DNA of 64,000 nt, taken from JTS-RE37 sp041743975 (GTDB taxonomy: Bacteria; Bacteroidota; Bacteroidia; Flavobacteriales; Flavobacteriaceae). The first letter of the stretch is position 1. Every line of letters begins with the position of its first letter. The stretch spans positions 1 through 64,000 of the forward strand of contig JBGTLT010000220.1 in the NCBI GenBank assembly GCA_041743975.1, in the 5' to 3' direction. The position numbers and the translations under genes are program-made. Positions 25,899 to 36,530 of the stretch are shown in pieces. The notes beneath the pieces were generated by a model, which saw nothing but the letters and a program-made list of their open reading frames with translations, did not search any database and had not been told where the DNA came from.

Positions 25899-28196
25899 AT
25901 GAGCAAACAGAAGCAGCGGAGGGAAGCGCTTATTTATCATGCGAAACCACAACCGGGAAAAATAAAGATTGTACCAACGAAACCATATGCTACCCAACGC
26001 GACCTGGCTTTGGCATATTCCCCGGGGGTTGCGGAGCCCTGCCTGGAAATAAAGAAGGATAAGGAAAATGTTTACAAGTACACGGCTAAAGGTAACCTGG
26101 TGGCAATTATAACCAATGGCACGGCCGTACTGGGATTAGGCGATATAGGCCCGGAGGCCTCCAAACCGGTGATGGAAGGCAAGAGCTTGCTGTTCAAGAT
26201 TTTTGCAGACATCGATGCCATGGATATTGAACTGGACACAAAGGATATCGATAAATTCGTTGAGACCGTAAAGATCATTTCCCCCACTTTCGGGGGGATC
26301 AACCTGGAGGATATCAAGGCGCCGGAAGCTTTTGAAATAGAACGGCGGCTGAAGGAGGAACTGGACATACCGGTGATGCATGATGATCAGCATGGAACGG
26401 CCATAATCTCGGCAGCCGCTTTGTTAAACGCCCTTGAACTAGCCGGGAAAAAAATCGGGGAGGTCCGAATTGTGATCAGTGGCGCAGGTGCCGCTGCCGT
26501 ATCCTGTACCAAACTGTACAAAGCATTCGGCGCCAATCCGGAAAATATCGTAATGCTCGACAGCAAGGGGGTGATCCGAAAAGATGCGCCGGAACTGGCG
26601 CCTTCAAAACTGGAGTTTGCCACCGGCCGGAAGATAGATACCCTTGAAGAAGCCATCACAGACGCTGATGTTTTCATCGGGCTGTCCGTAGCCAATATCC
26701 TGAGCCCGAAAATGCTCAGGTCAATGGCCAAAAAGCCTATAGTTTTTGCCATGGCCAATCCGGACCCTGAGATCAGTTATGACCTTGCCCGCGCTACGCG
26801 GAATGATATGATCATGGCTACCGGCCGGTCTGACCATCCTAACCAGGTGAACAATGTGCTGGGATTTCCGTTCATATTCCGGGGGGCCCTGGATGTTAGG
26901 GCAAAGGCGATCAACGAGCCGATGAAAATGGCTGCTGTCAAGGCCCTAGCCAACCTTGCCAAAGCCCCGGTCCCGGAGCAGGTCAATATCGCATACGGGG
27001 AAACCCGGCTGGCTTTTGGGAAGGACTATATCATCCCAAAACCCTTTGACCCCCGGCTGATAGCAGAGATACCCCCGGCTGTGGCCAGGGCAGCCATGGA
27101 AAGCGGCGTGGCCCGGGAGCCCATACTCGATTGGGAGGTGTACCGGGAAGAACTCCTGCAGCGGTCCGGGGATGACAACAAGGTAATGCGCCTCCTGATG
27201 AACAGGGCCAAAATGGATCCCAAGACCATCATTTTTGCGGAAGCCGATCATATAGACGTGTTGAAAGCCGCTCAGATCGCGCATGAAGAAGGGATTGCCA
27301 GGCCCATACTGTTGGGTAAGAAAGAGACGATAGCAACCCTTAAAAAAGAACTGGAATTTGATGCTGATATCCCGATCATCGATCCCAATTCGGACAGTGC
27401 CATCGAACAAAGGAATCAATATGCCTTTAAATACTGGGAGAACCGGCGAAGGAGTGGCTCTACCTTATACAATGCACAATCCAAAATGAGGGAACGCAAT
27501 TATTTCGGGGCCATGATGGTATTGCTGGGAGATGCTGACGGGATGATATCGGGCCATTCCAGGGCCTACCCACGGGTAGTAAGACCGGTTTTTGAAGTTA
27601 TCGGCAGGGCGGCGAATGTGAGTCGTGCAGCCACTGTACATATCATGATCACCAAACGCGGCCCGATGTTCCTGGCAGATACTTCCATCAACATCGATCC
27701 CACGGCAGAACAACTGGCGGAAATAGCCCGGATGACCGCCAATGTGGCCACAACCTTTGGCTTTGACCCGGTTATGGCCTTCCTGTCTTACGCCAACTTT
27801 GGATCATCAGATCACCCACATGCCAGGAAGGTCCGGAAGGCAGTGGAAATCCTCCATAACGAAAACCCGGAACTGATAGTGGATGGTGAGATACAAACCG
27901 ATTTTGCATTGAACAAGGCCCTTCACGAAAGCCAGTTCCCCTTTTCGAAACTCGTAGGAAAAAAAGTGAATACCCTGATATTCCCCAACCTGGAAGCAGC
28001 CAATATAACGTATAAGCTCCTGAAGGAATTGAACAATGCTGATTCCATTGGCCCCATTATGCTGGGGTTACGGAAACCGGTACACGTCCTGCAACTGGGA
28101 GCCAGCGTGGAGGAGATGGTGAACATGACAGCCGTTGCCGTCATCGATGCACAGGAACGGGAAAAACGAAAGAAAGCAAGGTTAAGCAACCAATGA
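25899..28196 (+). CDS. maeB: NADP-dependent malic enzyme with phosphotransacetylase-like domain
   Basis: A 765-residue MaeB-type malic enzyme (malate to pyruvate, CO2 and NADPH). The ATG at 25899 (MSKQKQRREAL) is chosen because it gives the usual family length and lies just after a promoter box; the 79 upstream codons are not protein-like. Order: malic N-terminal domain (ALAYSPGVAEPCLEI, MHDDQHGTAIISAAALLNA), NAD(P)-binding domain (IVISGAGAAAVSC), then from about residue 430 a phosphate acetyl/butyryl transferase-like domain (KTIIFAEAD, GMISGHSRAY) that is thought to be regulatory, binding acetyl-CoA, rather than catalytic. Confidence 0.94.
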   Translation: MSKQKQRREALIYHAKPQPGKIKIVPTKPYATQRDLALAYSPGVAEPCLEIKKDKENVYKYTAKGNLVAIITNGTAVLGLGDIGPEASKPVMEGKSLLFKIFADIDAMDIELDTKDIDKFVETVKIISPTFGGINLEDIKAPEAFEIERRLKEELDIPVMHDDQHGTAIISAAALLNALELAGKKIGEVRIVISGAGAAAVSCTKLYKAFGANPENIVMLDSKGVIRKDAPELAPSKLEFATGRKIDTLEEAITDADVFIGLSVANILSPKMLRSMAKKPIVFAMANPDPEISYDLARATRNDMIMATGRSDHPNQVNNVLGFPFIFRGALDVRAKAINEPMKMAAVKALANLAKAPVPEQVNIAYGETRLAFGKDYIIPKPFDPRLIAEIPPAVARAAMESGVAREPILDWEVYREELLQRSGDDNKVMRLLMNRAKMDPKTIIFAEADHIDVLKAAQIAHEEGIARPILLGKKETIATLKKELEFDADIPIIDPNSDSAIEQRNQYAFKYWENRRRSGSTLYNAQSKMRERNYFGAMMVLLGDADGMISGHSRAYPRVVRPVFEVIGRAANVSRAATVHIMITKRGPMFLADTSINIDPTAEQLAEIARMTANVATTFGFDPVMAFLSYANFGSSDHPHARKVRKAVEILHNENPELIVDGEIQTDFALNKALHESQFPFSKLVGKKVNTLIFPNLEAANITYKLLKELNNADSIGPIMLGLRKPVHVLQLGASVEEMVNMTAVAVIDAQEREKRKKARLSNQ

Positions 28197-28287
28197 GTTC
28201 GGCGATCACCCTGAACCTGTTACTTCATCCTTGTATTCTGTACTTCCAAACTGTAGCCAGGGCCTTTAAATTCAAATAAATCCAAGT

Positions 28288-28869
28288 ATGATCACCCACC
28301 TTAAAGGGAAATTATCAGAAAAGAACCCCACCCACGTGGTCATTGAATGTGCCGGGGTCGGTTATTTTGTCAATATTTCACTTCATACCTTTTCCAAAAT
28401 AGGTTCTTCCGAAAACATCCAGTTGTATACACACCTGCAAATAAAGGAAGATTCACATTCCCTGTTTGGTTTTGCTGAGAAATCAGAGCGGGAGATCTTC
28501 AAGCTGTTGTTGTCCGTATCCGGGATCGGATCCAGCACCGCCAGGACCATGTTGTCATCCCTAAGTCCTGGGCAGGTGAGGGACGCAATTGCATCCGGGG
28601 ATGTCCTTTCAATTCAGGCGATCAAAGGGATCGGGGCTAAAACCGCCCAACGGGTAATTTTGGATCTTCGCGACAAGATTTTAAAAGTTTATGATATTGA
28701 CGAAGTTTCGGCGAAGATGAACAATACAACAAAGGATGAAGCGTTATCTGCATTAGAGGTTCTTGGATTCGTTCGGAAACAGGCTGAACAGGCCGTGAAC
28801 AAGGTTTTAAGCCAGGATCCCGCACTAAGCGTAGAGGACATCATTAAGCTTTCGCTTAAAAATTTGTAG
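28288..28869 (+). CDS. ruvA: Holliday junction DNA helicase subunit RuvA
   Basis: A 193-residue RuvA. Order: OB-fold domain (MITHLKGKLSEKNPTHVVIEC), tandem helix-hairpin-helix motifs (VSGIGSSTARTMLSSL and IKGIGAKTAQRVILDLRDK), and a C-terminal domain (ALSALEVLGFVRKQAEQAVN) that contacts RuvB. It forms the tetramer that clamps Holliday junctions. The sprA start lies 5 bases downstream, an arrangement usual in flavobacteria. ruvB is about 12 kb away, so the two are not in one operon. Confidence 0.95.
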   Translation: MITHLKGKLSEKNPTHVVIECAGVGYFVNISLHTFSKIGSSENIQLYTHLQIKEDSHSLFGFAEKSEREIFKLLLSVSGIGSSTARTMLSSLSPGQVRDAIASGDVLSIQAIKGIGAKTAQRVILDLRDKILKVYDIDEVSAKMNNTTKDEALSALEVLGFVRKQAEQAVNKVLSQDPALSVEDIIKLSLKNL

Positions 28870-28874
28870 CAAGT

Positions 28875-31800
28875 TTGAAGACAGGGGCAAAATCATTACT
28901 TAAATCACACTTATTTAAGCTTTTTTTCTCATGCATTATTTTCCTCGGAATGTTTCAGCAAACCCGGGGCCAGGATATTGATGAGCAGGAAACAGATTCT
29001 GTCCAGACAGGGTTCTCCCTCGGGAGAATGGTCTTGAAAAACCCGGAAAGCATTGTCTCCAAATATACATATGACCCCGAATTAGACCGCTATATCTACA
29101 CGGAAAGCGTAGGGGATTTTGATATCAGTTATCCCATCATACTTACACCCGAACAATACCTGGACCTGGTGCAGCGCGAAAACATGAAATCCTATTTCAA
29201 GGAAAAGATCGATGCCTTCTCCGGTAAAAAGGAAGGTAGCGAAGCTGCACGGAAAAACCTGTTGCCCAATTTTTATGTGAACAATAACTTTTTTGAATCT
29301 GTTTTCGGTGGAAATTCCATAGAGGTCATTCCGCAGGGATCTGTTGCCATGGACCTGGGGGTCATTTGGCAAAAAAACGATAACCCCGCACTCTCGCCCC
29401 GGAACCGTACAAACCTGTCCTTTGATTTTGACCAGCGTATCAGCCTGAGTATGCTGGGGAAAATAGGGGAACGATTGCAGGTAACGGCAAATTATGATAC
29501 GGAAGCAACTTTCGATTTCCAAAACCTTGTAAAACTTGATTATACACCAACGGAAGATGATATCATCCAGAAAATTGAGGTTGGAAATGTAAACATGCCA
29601 CTCAATAGCTCCCTCATAACTGGTGCCCAAAGCCTTTTTGGGGTGAAAACCCAGCTGCAGTTTGGCAAAACAACGGTGACAGCGGTTTTTTCTGAGCAAC
29701 GTTCCCAAAACAATACCGTTGTAGCACAAGGGGGCGGAACATTGAGTGATTTTGAACTCACTTCCCTGGATTATGATGAGGACAGGCACTTTTTCCTGGC
29801 CCAGTATTTCAGGGATCAATATGATGACGCCCTGGCAAATTACCCGTATATACGCAGTCAGGTGCAAATCACCCGGCTGGAAGTCTGGACCACTAACAGG
29901 AGCCAGCAAACGCTGAATGTGAGAAATGTGGTTGCTATCCAGGATTTGGGGGAGGCTTTGAAGGACGAAACGCGTATCGGGAAAGCGAATGGCGAACCTG
30001 GTGGGTTTTTTAATATTTCCGGGTCCCTGGCTAACCTCCCCAGGAACAATGCGAATGATTATGACCCGGCCCTCATCGGTAACGGCGGGGTACTGAATAC
30101 TGAAATCAGGGATATTGCCACCGTTGACGACGGATTTACCATTGCCACCGGGTATCAGATCAACCAGGGGTTTGATTATGCCATCCTGGAGAATGCCAGG
30201 AAACTGGAACAGGGTCGCGACTTTCAGTTCAATTCTCAACTGGGTTATATATCCCTGAACCAGCGCCTCAGCAATGATGAAGTTTTAGGGGTGGCCTTCC
30301 AGTACACCTATAACGGCGAAGTGTTCCAGGTCGGGGAATTTGCCAACGGGGGCCTCGATGCCACCACTATTACCCCTGGAACCGGTGTAAATCCCGAGAT
30401 CAATAACAATACACTGGTATTGAAATTGCTCAAGAGCAATATTACCAATGTCAACGATCCCATCTGGGATCTGATGATGAAGAATATCTATGCCACCGGT
30501 GCCTTTCAACTGAGCGAAGAAGATTTTAAACTCAACATCCTCTATTCTGAATCCACCCCCAGGAATTATATTACCCCCGTCACCGAAGGCCCGGGAAGTG
30601 GCTGGCCCACGGGATTGCAAGACAGGATATTGCTCAATGTTTTTAACCTGGACCGACTGAATGTCTATAACGACGTACAGCCCGGGGGAGACGGGTTTTA
30701 TGATTTCGTTCCCGGCATAACGGTGAATACACTGGGAGGACAAATCATATTCACGAAGGTGGAGCCCTTTGGGGAATATCTTTTTGAGTTATTGGGCGGC
30801 GGCACCTACGATGTGCCGGACGGCCAGGGGTATAACCAGAACCAACAGAAATATGTCTTCCGGGATATGTATGCCCAGACCAAGGCAGCCTCCCTGGAAG
30901 ATGCTGAAAAGAACAGGTTCCGGTTGAAGGGCCGGTACAAGTCTGAGGGGTCCAACGGTATTCCCATTGGTGCCTTCAATGTACCCAGGGGTTCTGTGCG
31001 TGTTACGGCCGGGGGCCGGCAATTGCAGGAAGGTATAGATTACACGGTAAACTATCAGGCGGGTACCGTACAGATATTGGATCCCAGCCTGGAGGCCTCT
31101 AATACGCCTATCAATATTTCCGTGGAGAACAATGCTGTTTTTGGGCAACAGACCCGGCGGTTTACGGGTGTGAATATTGAGCATCAGTTCAACAAAAAGT
31201 TTGTGCTGGGTGGAACTCTCCTCAATCTGAACGAGCGGCCACTTACTCAAAAATCCAATTTTGGGGTGGAGCCGGTAAACAATACCATCTTTGGGCTCAA
31301 TGGTAATTTTTCAACAGAAGTGCCCTTGTTGACACGGCTGGTCAACAAATTGCCCAATATAGATACGGATGCCCCCTCCAATGTTTCCGTAAGGGGTGAA
31401 GTGGCCTTCCTGAAACCCAATTCTCCTAAAAATGCAGATTTCCAGGGTGAAACCACTACCTATCTCGATGATTTTGAAGGGGCTCAGGCGCTTATAGATA
31501 TCCGCTCCTCCCTGGGCTGGACCCTGGCCAGTACGCCCCAGGAATTCAAAACCGATGGGGAACCGGACCTGCAAACCGGCTTTGATCGTGCAAAATTGGC
31601 CTGGTATACCATTGACCCCATCTTTTATACCAACCAACGCCCTTCAGGGATAAACGATAACGATATTTCCACCAACGAAACCCGGCGGATCTTTATAGAT
31701 GAGGTTTTCCCGCAGGTAGATATTGCTCAGGGGCAAACCACTGTACAAAACTCCCTGGACCTTGCCTATTATCCCAATCAGAAAGGCCCGTATAATGCCA

Positions 31801-34800
31801 ATTCCAATTTCAACACGGCGCAGCCAACTGAAAAATGGGCCGGGATCATGCGTTCCCTCAACAGTACCAATTTTGAGCAATCCAACGTTGAATTCGTGCA
31901 GTTCTGGGTAATGGACCCCTATGTAGACGGGGTAGCTACCGGGTCCGGGGAACTGGTTATCAACCTGGGCAATATTTCAGAGGATATCCTGGAAGACGGC
32001 AGGAAACAGTATGAGAACGGACTGCCAGGGGTAAACAGCAATGACCTCACAACCAACACCGTCTGGGGAAGGGTACCCGCTACCCAGGCACTTGTCTACG
32101 CCTTTGATGCGGCCGAAAACAACCGGGCGCTTCAAGATCTTGGCCTTGATGGTTTGGACGATGCGGCAGAAGGATCAATTTACGGGAGCGGCACGGATCC
32201 CGCCCTGGATAATTACCAGTACTACCTCAGCAGGGATGGCGGCGTTTTGGAACGATATCTGGATTTTAACAACCCGGAGGGCAATTCACCCGTTGCCGTT
32301 ACCAACACCAACAGGGGTTCCACCACCCTCCCGGATGTGGAGGATATCGACCGCGACCTTACCATGAATACCATCAATAGTTACTTTGAATACCGAATAC
32401 TAATCAAACCGAATACAACTGTTGATGACAAATATGTTACCGACATCAAGGAAGGGATGACCCCCAACCTGCCCAATGGAAGCCAGTTGAACAGACGGTG
32501 GATACAATATAAGATCCCGCTGAGCGATTTTACGAACGCAGTGGGCGGTATCTCTGATTTCCGGTCAATCAGCTTTATGAGGATGTACCTTACCGGATTT
32601 TCGAATGACCTGGTGCTTCGATTTGCTACGCTCGACCTGGTCAGGGGAGATTGGCGTAACTATACGAAAACATTGGAAGCAGATCAGGATAACCCCCAGG
32701 ATGATGGTACCGTGGTGGATGTTAATACGGTAAATATTGAAGAGAACAATTCCAGGATACCCATTCCCTATGTCCTTCCCCCCGGTGTGATACGGGAACA
32801 ACTCAACAATAACAATACGATCATCCGGCAGAACGAGCAGTCGCTTTCATTCGTGGCAGACAACCTTGAGTCAGAAGATTCCAGGGGCGTATTTAAAAAT
32901 GTGAACATAGACGTGCGGCAATATGAGCGGATTAAAATGTTCATGCACGCGGAAAAAATAACAAACTCGGATTACCTGGATAGTGATGTCCCCCTGGTGG
33001 GTTTCCTCCGGATTGGAACGGATTTCTCCGAGAACTTCTACCAAATAGAAGTTCCGCTGCAATTCACTTCCTATGGAGCCAGTTCCCCCTCAGATATATG
33101 GCCGGATATCAACGAACTCAATATTTCCATAGCGGACCTTAACATGGTAAAATCCGAAGGTATCTCGAGCCAATCCCTGGGGTCCCTTAACTTCTACGAG
33201 GTCATAGATGGGGTGGTGACACAGGTTGATGAATTTGCGCCGAGAACGCTTGGGCAGATACGCATAGGGATCCGTGGAAATCCCTCCCTGGGGAGTATCC
33301 GAAGTATGATGGTGGGTATCAAGAATATAGACAACATTCCGGCACGGGGAGAGGTCTGGTTCAATGAATTGCGGTTGGCCGGGTTGGACAACAACGGCGG
33401 GTGGGCAGCCATTGCCGCTATCGATGCCAATGTGGCCGACTTTGCGAATGTATCTGCAACAGGTAGCAAGACAACATCCGGCTTCGGCGCAATCGATCAA
33501 ATGCCAAACGAACGGGCACGGGAAGATGCCGTGGCCTATGATGTGGTAACCAATGTGGAGGCAGGACAGTTGCTTCCCCCGAAATGGAACATACAGATCC
33601 CCTTCAACTATGGAATCTCCGAACAACTCATCACCCCGGAATTTGACCCGGTCTATGATGACCTTAAACTGGAGGACCGGATCATGGCAGCCGATACCCA
33701 GGCAGATGCAGATATCATCCGGGAACAGGCAGAGGATTATACCAAAAGGACCAGTATCAACCTTATCGGCGTACGAAAGGACAGGGGGGAAGAGGCTGAG
33801 GCCAATTTTTACGATATTGAGAATTTTACGTTTAATTATTCCTATAATGAAACAGACCATCGCGATTTTGAGATCGCCAGCCTCCGGGACCAGAACGTAA
33901 AAACAGGCTTTGTGTATAACCATAATTTCAAACCCCTCCCGGTGGCCCCCTTTGCCGAAAAGGATTCCCTTTTAACCGGGAAATACTGGCGATGGCTCAA
34001 GGAACTCAATTTCAATTTATTACCTGCAAGTGTATCCGTACAATCCGATTTTGACAGGAAATTCAACCAGCAACGGTTCCGGGATGTCCTGGAGCCAGGG
34101 GTGGAACGGCTCGAACTACCGCTGCTGCAACAACGAAATTATCTTTTTAACTGGCAGTACGCCCTGAATTACAGCCTTACCAAATCCCTCAGGTTAAACC
34201 TTACCGCTTCCAACAATAACATCGTCAGGAATTATTTTGAAAGTACAACGGATGACCAGGGTTCGGAATTTATCAGGATAAACCAGGACCTGAACCTCTG
34301 GGACGGCTTTTTCGATATTGGGGAACCCAACCGTCACGCACAGGAAATGCAATTGAATTATGAATTGCCATTCAGCCTGGTACCCGCTCTCGACTTTATC
34401 AACGCGCAGTATACCTATACCAGCAATTTCGACTGGCAGCGCGGGGGTGATGCAATACGGGAAGTAACCAACGAGGATATCAATATTGTTCAGAATGCCA
34501 ACACCCATACCATCGCCGCTGCCTTTAGCCTCCAGCGACTCTATGACCAGATAGGCCTGAAGAAAAAAGACAGCAAAGCGGGTGTCACGGCCCAGCCGGA
34601 ACGTCTGGACAAGGCGGGCAACCCGGCCGGGAGCCCGGTAAGACGTGCAAAAAATTCAGGTGGACTGTTCAATACGGCGGTTGATATTGTGACCATGGTG
34701 AAACGACTGAATGTCAATTATAGTGAAAACAACGGGACGGTATTGCCCGGATATACCCAGTCTATCGGTTTTATCGGAACAACCAGGCCAACGATTGGGT

Positions 34801-35999
34801 TTGTATTCGGCAGCCAGGCGGATGTGCGTTTTGATGCCGCCCGGAATGGCTGGCTGACAACCTTCCCGGAATTCAATGATCAATTCATCAGACGTACCAA
34901 CAAACAATTGAACATTACCGCCACGGCCCAACCTGTGCCGGACGTTACCATAGACCTGGTAGCAGATCGGCAGTATTCAAGCAGCCTGCAGGAAAACTTT
35001 AAGGTGGAGTCCGGTGAATATGTCCCGCAAACGCCGAATACCTTTGGGAACTTTAGCATTTCCACCCTGATGATCGCTACCGTTTTCGGGAAAAGCGATG
35101 AAAATGGCTCCCCAAATTTTGAAACTTTTAAGGATAACCGGATCATCATTGCCAACCGGGTACAGGCAGACCGCGCCAAACCTGACATCGGACTGGATGA
35201 GGATGGTTTTCCGATACGGTACGGGAAAACGAGCCAGGATGTTCTTTTGCCAGCCTTTTTTGCAGCCTATTCCGGGCAGGATCCCAACCGGGTCAACCTG
35301 GACGGTTTCCGGGACATTCCGATCCCCAACTGGAATATTAAATATACCGGCCTGATGCGCAATAAATGGTTTAGTAAGAAATTCCAGCGATTTTCACTTA
35401 GCCATGGTTACAGGGCGGCGTACAGTATCAATTCTTTTCAGACGAACCTGGAACTGCAGAATACCAGGATAGACCCGGAAACCCAGGACTTCCGCCCGGC
35501 AGACATCATCAACAATGTAGTCATGACAGACCAGTTCAACCCCCTGATGCGGGTTGATTTCGAGATGAAAAGCTCCATGAGCGTGATTGCGGAAGTACGT
35601 ACAGACAGGGCATTATCCCTGAGTTTCGACAATAAGCTGCTCACTGAGATCAATGGGAAGGAATATACACTGGGCCTTGGATACCGCTTTAAAGATGTGA
35701 ATTTTGTCACTAATATCGCGGGAGAGAAACAACGCCTGAAAGGGGATCTCAACCTGAAAGCCGATGTAACCCTGCGGGATAATATAACTATTATCAGGAA
35801 CCTGGATATCGACAACAATCAGATCACATCCGGGCAGAACCTGCTTTCGCTTAAATTTACCATAGACTATGCCCTGAGCAAAAGCCTGAATGCGCTGTTC
35901 TTTTACGACCATTCCTTTTCCCAGTTTGCAGTCTCAACGGCTTTCCCCCAGACCACTATCAATACAGGTTTTACCCTGCGGTATAATTTTGGGAATTAA
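28875..35999 (+). CDS. sprA: Type IX secretion outer-membrane translocon SprA
   Basis: A 2374-residue SprA (Sov), matching the very large size of the family. SprA forms the giant outer-membrane beta-barrel through which type IX secretion substrates pass and is needed for gliding. Seen: a signal peptide (LFKLFFSCIIFLGMFQQTRGQ), many beta-strand-like aromatic segments, GSVRVTAGGRQLQEGIDYTV, the TTYLDDFEGAQALIDIR segment, RGEVWFNELRLAGLDNNGG, and a C-terminal aromatic strand ending TGFTLRYNFGN. The start is TTG at 28875: it is the only start codon giving the full signal peptide, no in-frame ATG exists before residue 26, and the ruvA stop lies just upstream. Confidence 0.95.
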   Translation: MKTGAKSLLKSHLFKLFFSCIIFLGMFQQTRGQDIDEQETDSVQTGFSLGRMVLKNPESIVSKYTYDPELDRYIYTESVGDFDISYPIILTPEQYLDLVQRENMKSYFKEKIDAFSGKKEGSEAARKNLLPNFYVNNNFFESVFGGNSIEVIPQGSVAMDLGVIWQKNDNPALSPRNRTNLSFDFDQRISLSMLGKIGERLQVTANYDTEATFDFQNLVKLDYTPTEDDIIQKIEVGNVNMPLNSSLITGAQSLFGVKTQLQFGKTTVTAVFSEQRSQNNTVVAQGGGTLSDFELTSLDYDEDRHFFLAQYFRDQYDDALANYPYIRSQVQITRLEVWTTNRSQQTLNVRNVVAIQDLGEALKDETRIGKANGEPGGFFNISGSLANLPRNNANDYDPALIGNGGVLNTEIRDIATVDDGFTIATGYQINQGFDYAILENARKLEQGRDFQFNSQLGYISLNQRLSNDEVLGVAFQYTYNGEVFQVGEFANGGLDATTITPGTGVNPEINNNTLVLKLLKSNITNVNDPIWDLMMKNIYATGAFQLSEEDFKLNILYSESTPRNYITPVTEGPGSGWPTGLQDRILLNVFNLDRLNVYNDVQPGGDGFYDFVPGITVNTLGGQIIFTKVEPFGEYLFELLGGGTYDVPDGQGYNQNQQKYVFRDMYAQTKAASLEDAEKNRFRLKGRYKSEGSNGIPIGAFNVPRGSVRVTAGGRQLQEGIDYTVNYQAGTVQILDPSLEASNTPINISVENNAVFGQQTRRFTGVNIEHQFNKKFVLGGTLLNLNERPLTQKSNFGVEPVNNTIFGLNGNFSTEVPLLTRLVNKLPNIDTDAPSNVSVRGEVAFLKPNSPKNADFQGETTTYLDDFEGAQALIDIRSSLGWTLASTPQEFKTDGEPDLQTGFDRAKLAWYTIDPIFYTNQRPSGINDNDISTNETRRIFIDEVFPQVDIAQGQTTVQNSLDLAYYPNQKGPYNANSNFNTAQPTEKWAGIMRSLNSTNFEQSNVEFVQFWVMDPYVDGVATGSGELVINLGNISEDILEDGRKQYENGLPGVNSNDLTTNTVWGRVPATQALVYAFDAAENNRALQDLGLDGLDDAAEGSIYGSGTDPALDNYQYYLSRDGGVLERYLDFNNPEGNSPVAVTNTNRGSTTLPDVEDIDRDLTMNTINSYFEYRILIKPNTTVDDKYVTDIKEGMTPNLPNGSQLNRRWIQYKIPLSDFTNAVGGISDFRSISFMRMYLTGFSNDLVLRFATLDLVRGDWRNYTKTLEADQDNPQDDGTVVDVNTVNIEENNSRIPIPYVLPPGVIREQLNNNNTIIRQNEQSLSFVADNLESEDSRGVFKNVNIDVRQYERIKMFMHAEKITNSDYLDSDVPLVGFLRIGTDFSENFYQIEVPLQFTSYGASSPSDIWPDINELNISIADLNMVKSEGISSQSLGSLNFYEVIDGVVTQVDEFAPRTLGQIRIGIRGNPSLGSIRSMMVGIKNIDNIPARGEVWFNELRLAGLDNNGGWAAIAAIDANVADFANVSATGSKTTSGFGAIDQMPNERAREDAVAYDVVTNVEAGQLLPPKWNIQIPFNYGISEQLITPEFDPVYDDLKLEDRIMAADTQADADIIREQAEDYTKRTSINLIGVRKDRGEEAEANFYDIENFTFNYSYNETDHRDFEIASLRDQNVKTGFVYNHNFKPLPVAPFAEKDSLLTGKYWRWLKELNFNLLPASVSVQSDFDRKFNQQRFRDVLEPGVERLELPLLQQRNYLFNWQYALNYSLTKSLRLNLTASNNNIVRNYFESTTDDQGSEFIRINQDLNLWDGFFDIGEPNRHAQEMQLNYELPFSLVPALDFINAQYTYTSNFDWQRGGDAIREVTNEDINIVQNANTHTIAAAFSLQRLYDQIGLKKKDSKAGVTAQPERLDKAGNPAGSPVRRAKNSGGLFNTAVDIVTMVKRLNVNYSENNGTVLPGYTQSIGFIGTTRPTIGFVFGSQADVRFDAARNGWLTTFPEFNDQFIRRTNKQLNITATAQPVPDVTIDLVADRQYSSSLQENFKVESGEYVPQTPNTFGNFSISTLMIATVFGKSDENGSPNFETFKDNRIIIANRVQADRAKPDIGLDEDGFPIRYGKTSQDVLLPAFFAAYSGQDPNRVNLDGFRDIPIPNWNIKYTGLMRNKWFSKKFQRFSLSHGYRAAYSINSFQTNLELQNTRIDPETQDFRPADIINNVVMTDQFNPLMRVDFEMKSSMSVIAEVRTDRALSLSFDNKLLTEINGKEYTLGLGYRFKDVNFVTNIAGEKQRLKGDLNLKADVTLRDNITIIRNLDIDNNQITSGQNLLSLKFTIDYALSKSLNALFFYDHSFSQFAVSTAFPQTTINTGFTLRYNFGN

Positions 36000-36094
36000 G
36001 CAGCCCGTAACGGAAAATTCTGAAGGTATGGCATCCCCGTTTTGAGTGGGACAATCCCTGCCGTATAAAACCCGCTATTTGAAACGGACTTTTT

Positions 36095-36125
36095 TTGAAA
36101 TCCTTCACAGAATCGTTTACATTTG
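36095..36125 (+). promoter_or_regulatory. Bacteroidota-type promoter of gcvH
   Basis: TTG at 36095-36097 and TACATTTG at 36118-36125, with 20 bases between them. Both elements fit the consensus. The leader to the ATG is about 20 bases, so gcvH need not depend on sprA transcription. Confidence 0.75.
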
Positions 36126-36149
36126 CTGCCGTAATCTAAAAATGTCATA

Positions 36150-36530
36150 ATGAACATACCATCCGATTTGAAATATACCAAAGACCATGAATGGATCCGT
36201 ATCGAAGGGGACGTTGCAACTATTGGAATCACGGATTTTGCTCAAAGCGAATTGGGTGATATCGTATATATTGAGGTAGAAACCCTTGATGAGACCCTGG
36301 AAAAGGAAGCTATTTTTGGAACGGTTGAAGCCGTGAAAACAGTGTCTGATCTGTTCCTCCCTTTAAGCGGGGAGATCGTGGAATTCAATACCCTCCTGGA
36401 GGACGAACCGGAGAAGGTCAATACCGATCCCTACGGGGATGGATGGATGATCAGGATAAAGTTCAGTAACGACAGTGAAATTGAGGCCTTGCTAAGTGCG
36501 GACGCCTACAAGGAACTGGTAGGTGCTTAA
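36150..36530 (+). CDS. gcvH: Glycine cleavage system H protein
   Basis: A 126-residue lipoyl-carrier protein. The lipoylation site is K63 in GTVEAVKTVSDL, preceded by LGDIVYIEVE and followed by the typical half GEIVEFNTLLEDEPEKVNTDPYGDGWM. It shuttles the methylamine group between the P, T and L proteins of the glycine cleavage system; the other subunits are not in this window. The VanZ-like gene overlaps its last 8 bases. Confidence 0.96.
   Translation: MNIPSDLKYTKDHEWIRIEGDVATIGITDFAQSELGDIVYIEVETLDETLEKEAIFGTVEAVKTVSDLFLPLSGEIVEFNTLLEDEPEKVNTDPYGDGWMIRIKFSNDSEIEALLSADAYKELVGA

Noticed and set aside
29082..30239. Long open frame (385 codons) opposite sprA
   Set aside because: It is the reverse-strand shadow of the sprA coding sequence, with a composition that mirrors sprA codons and no known domain.
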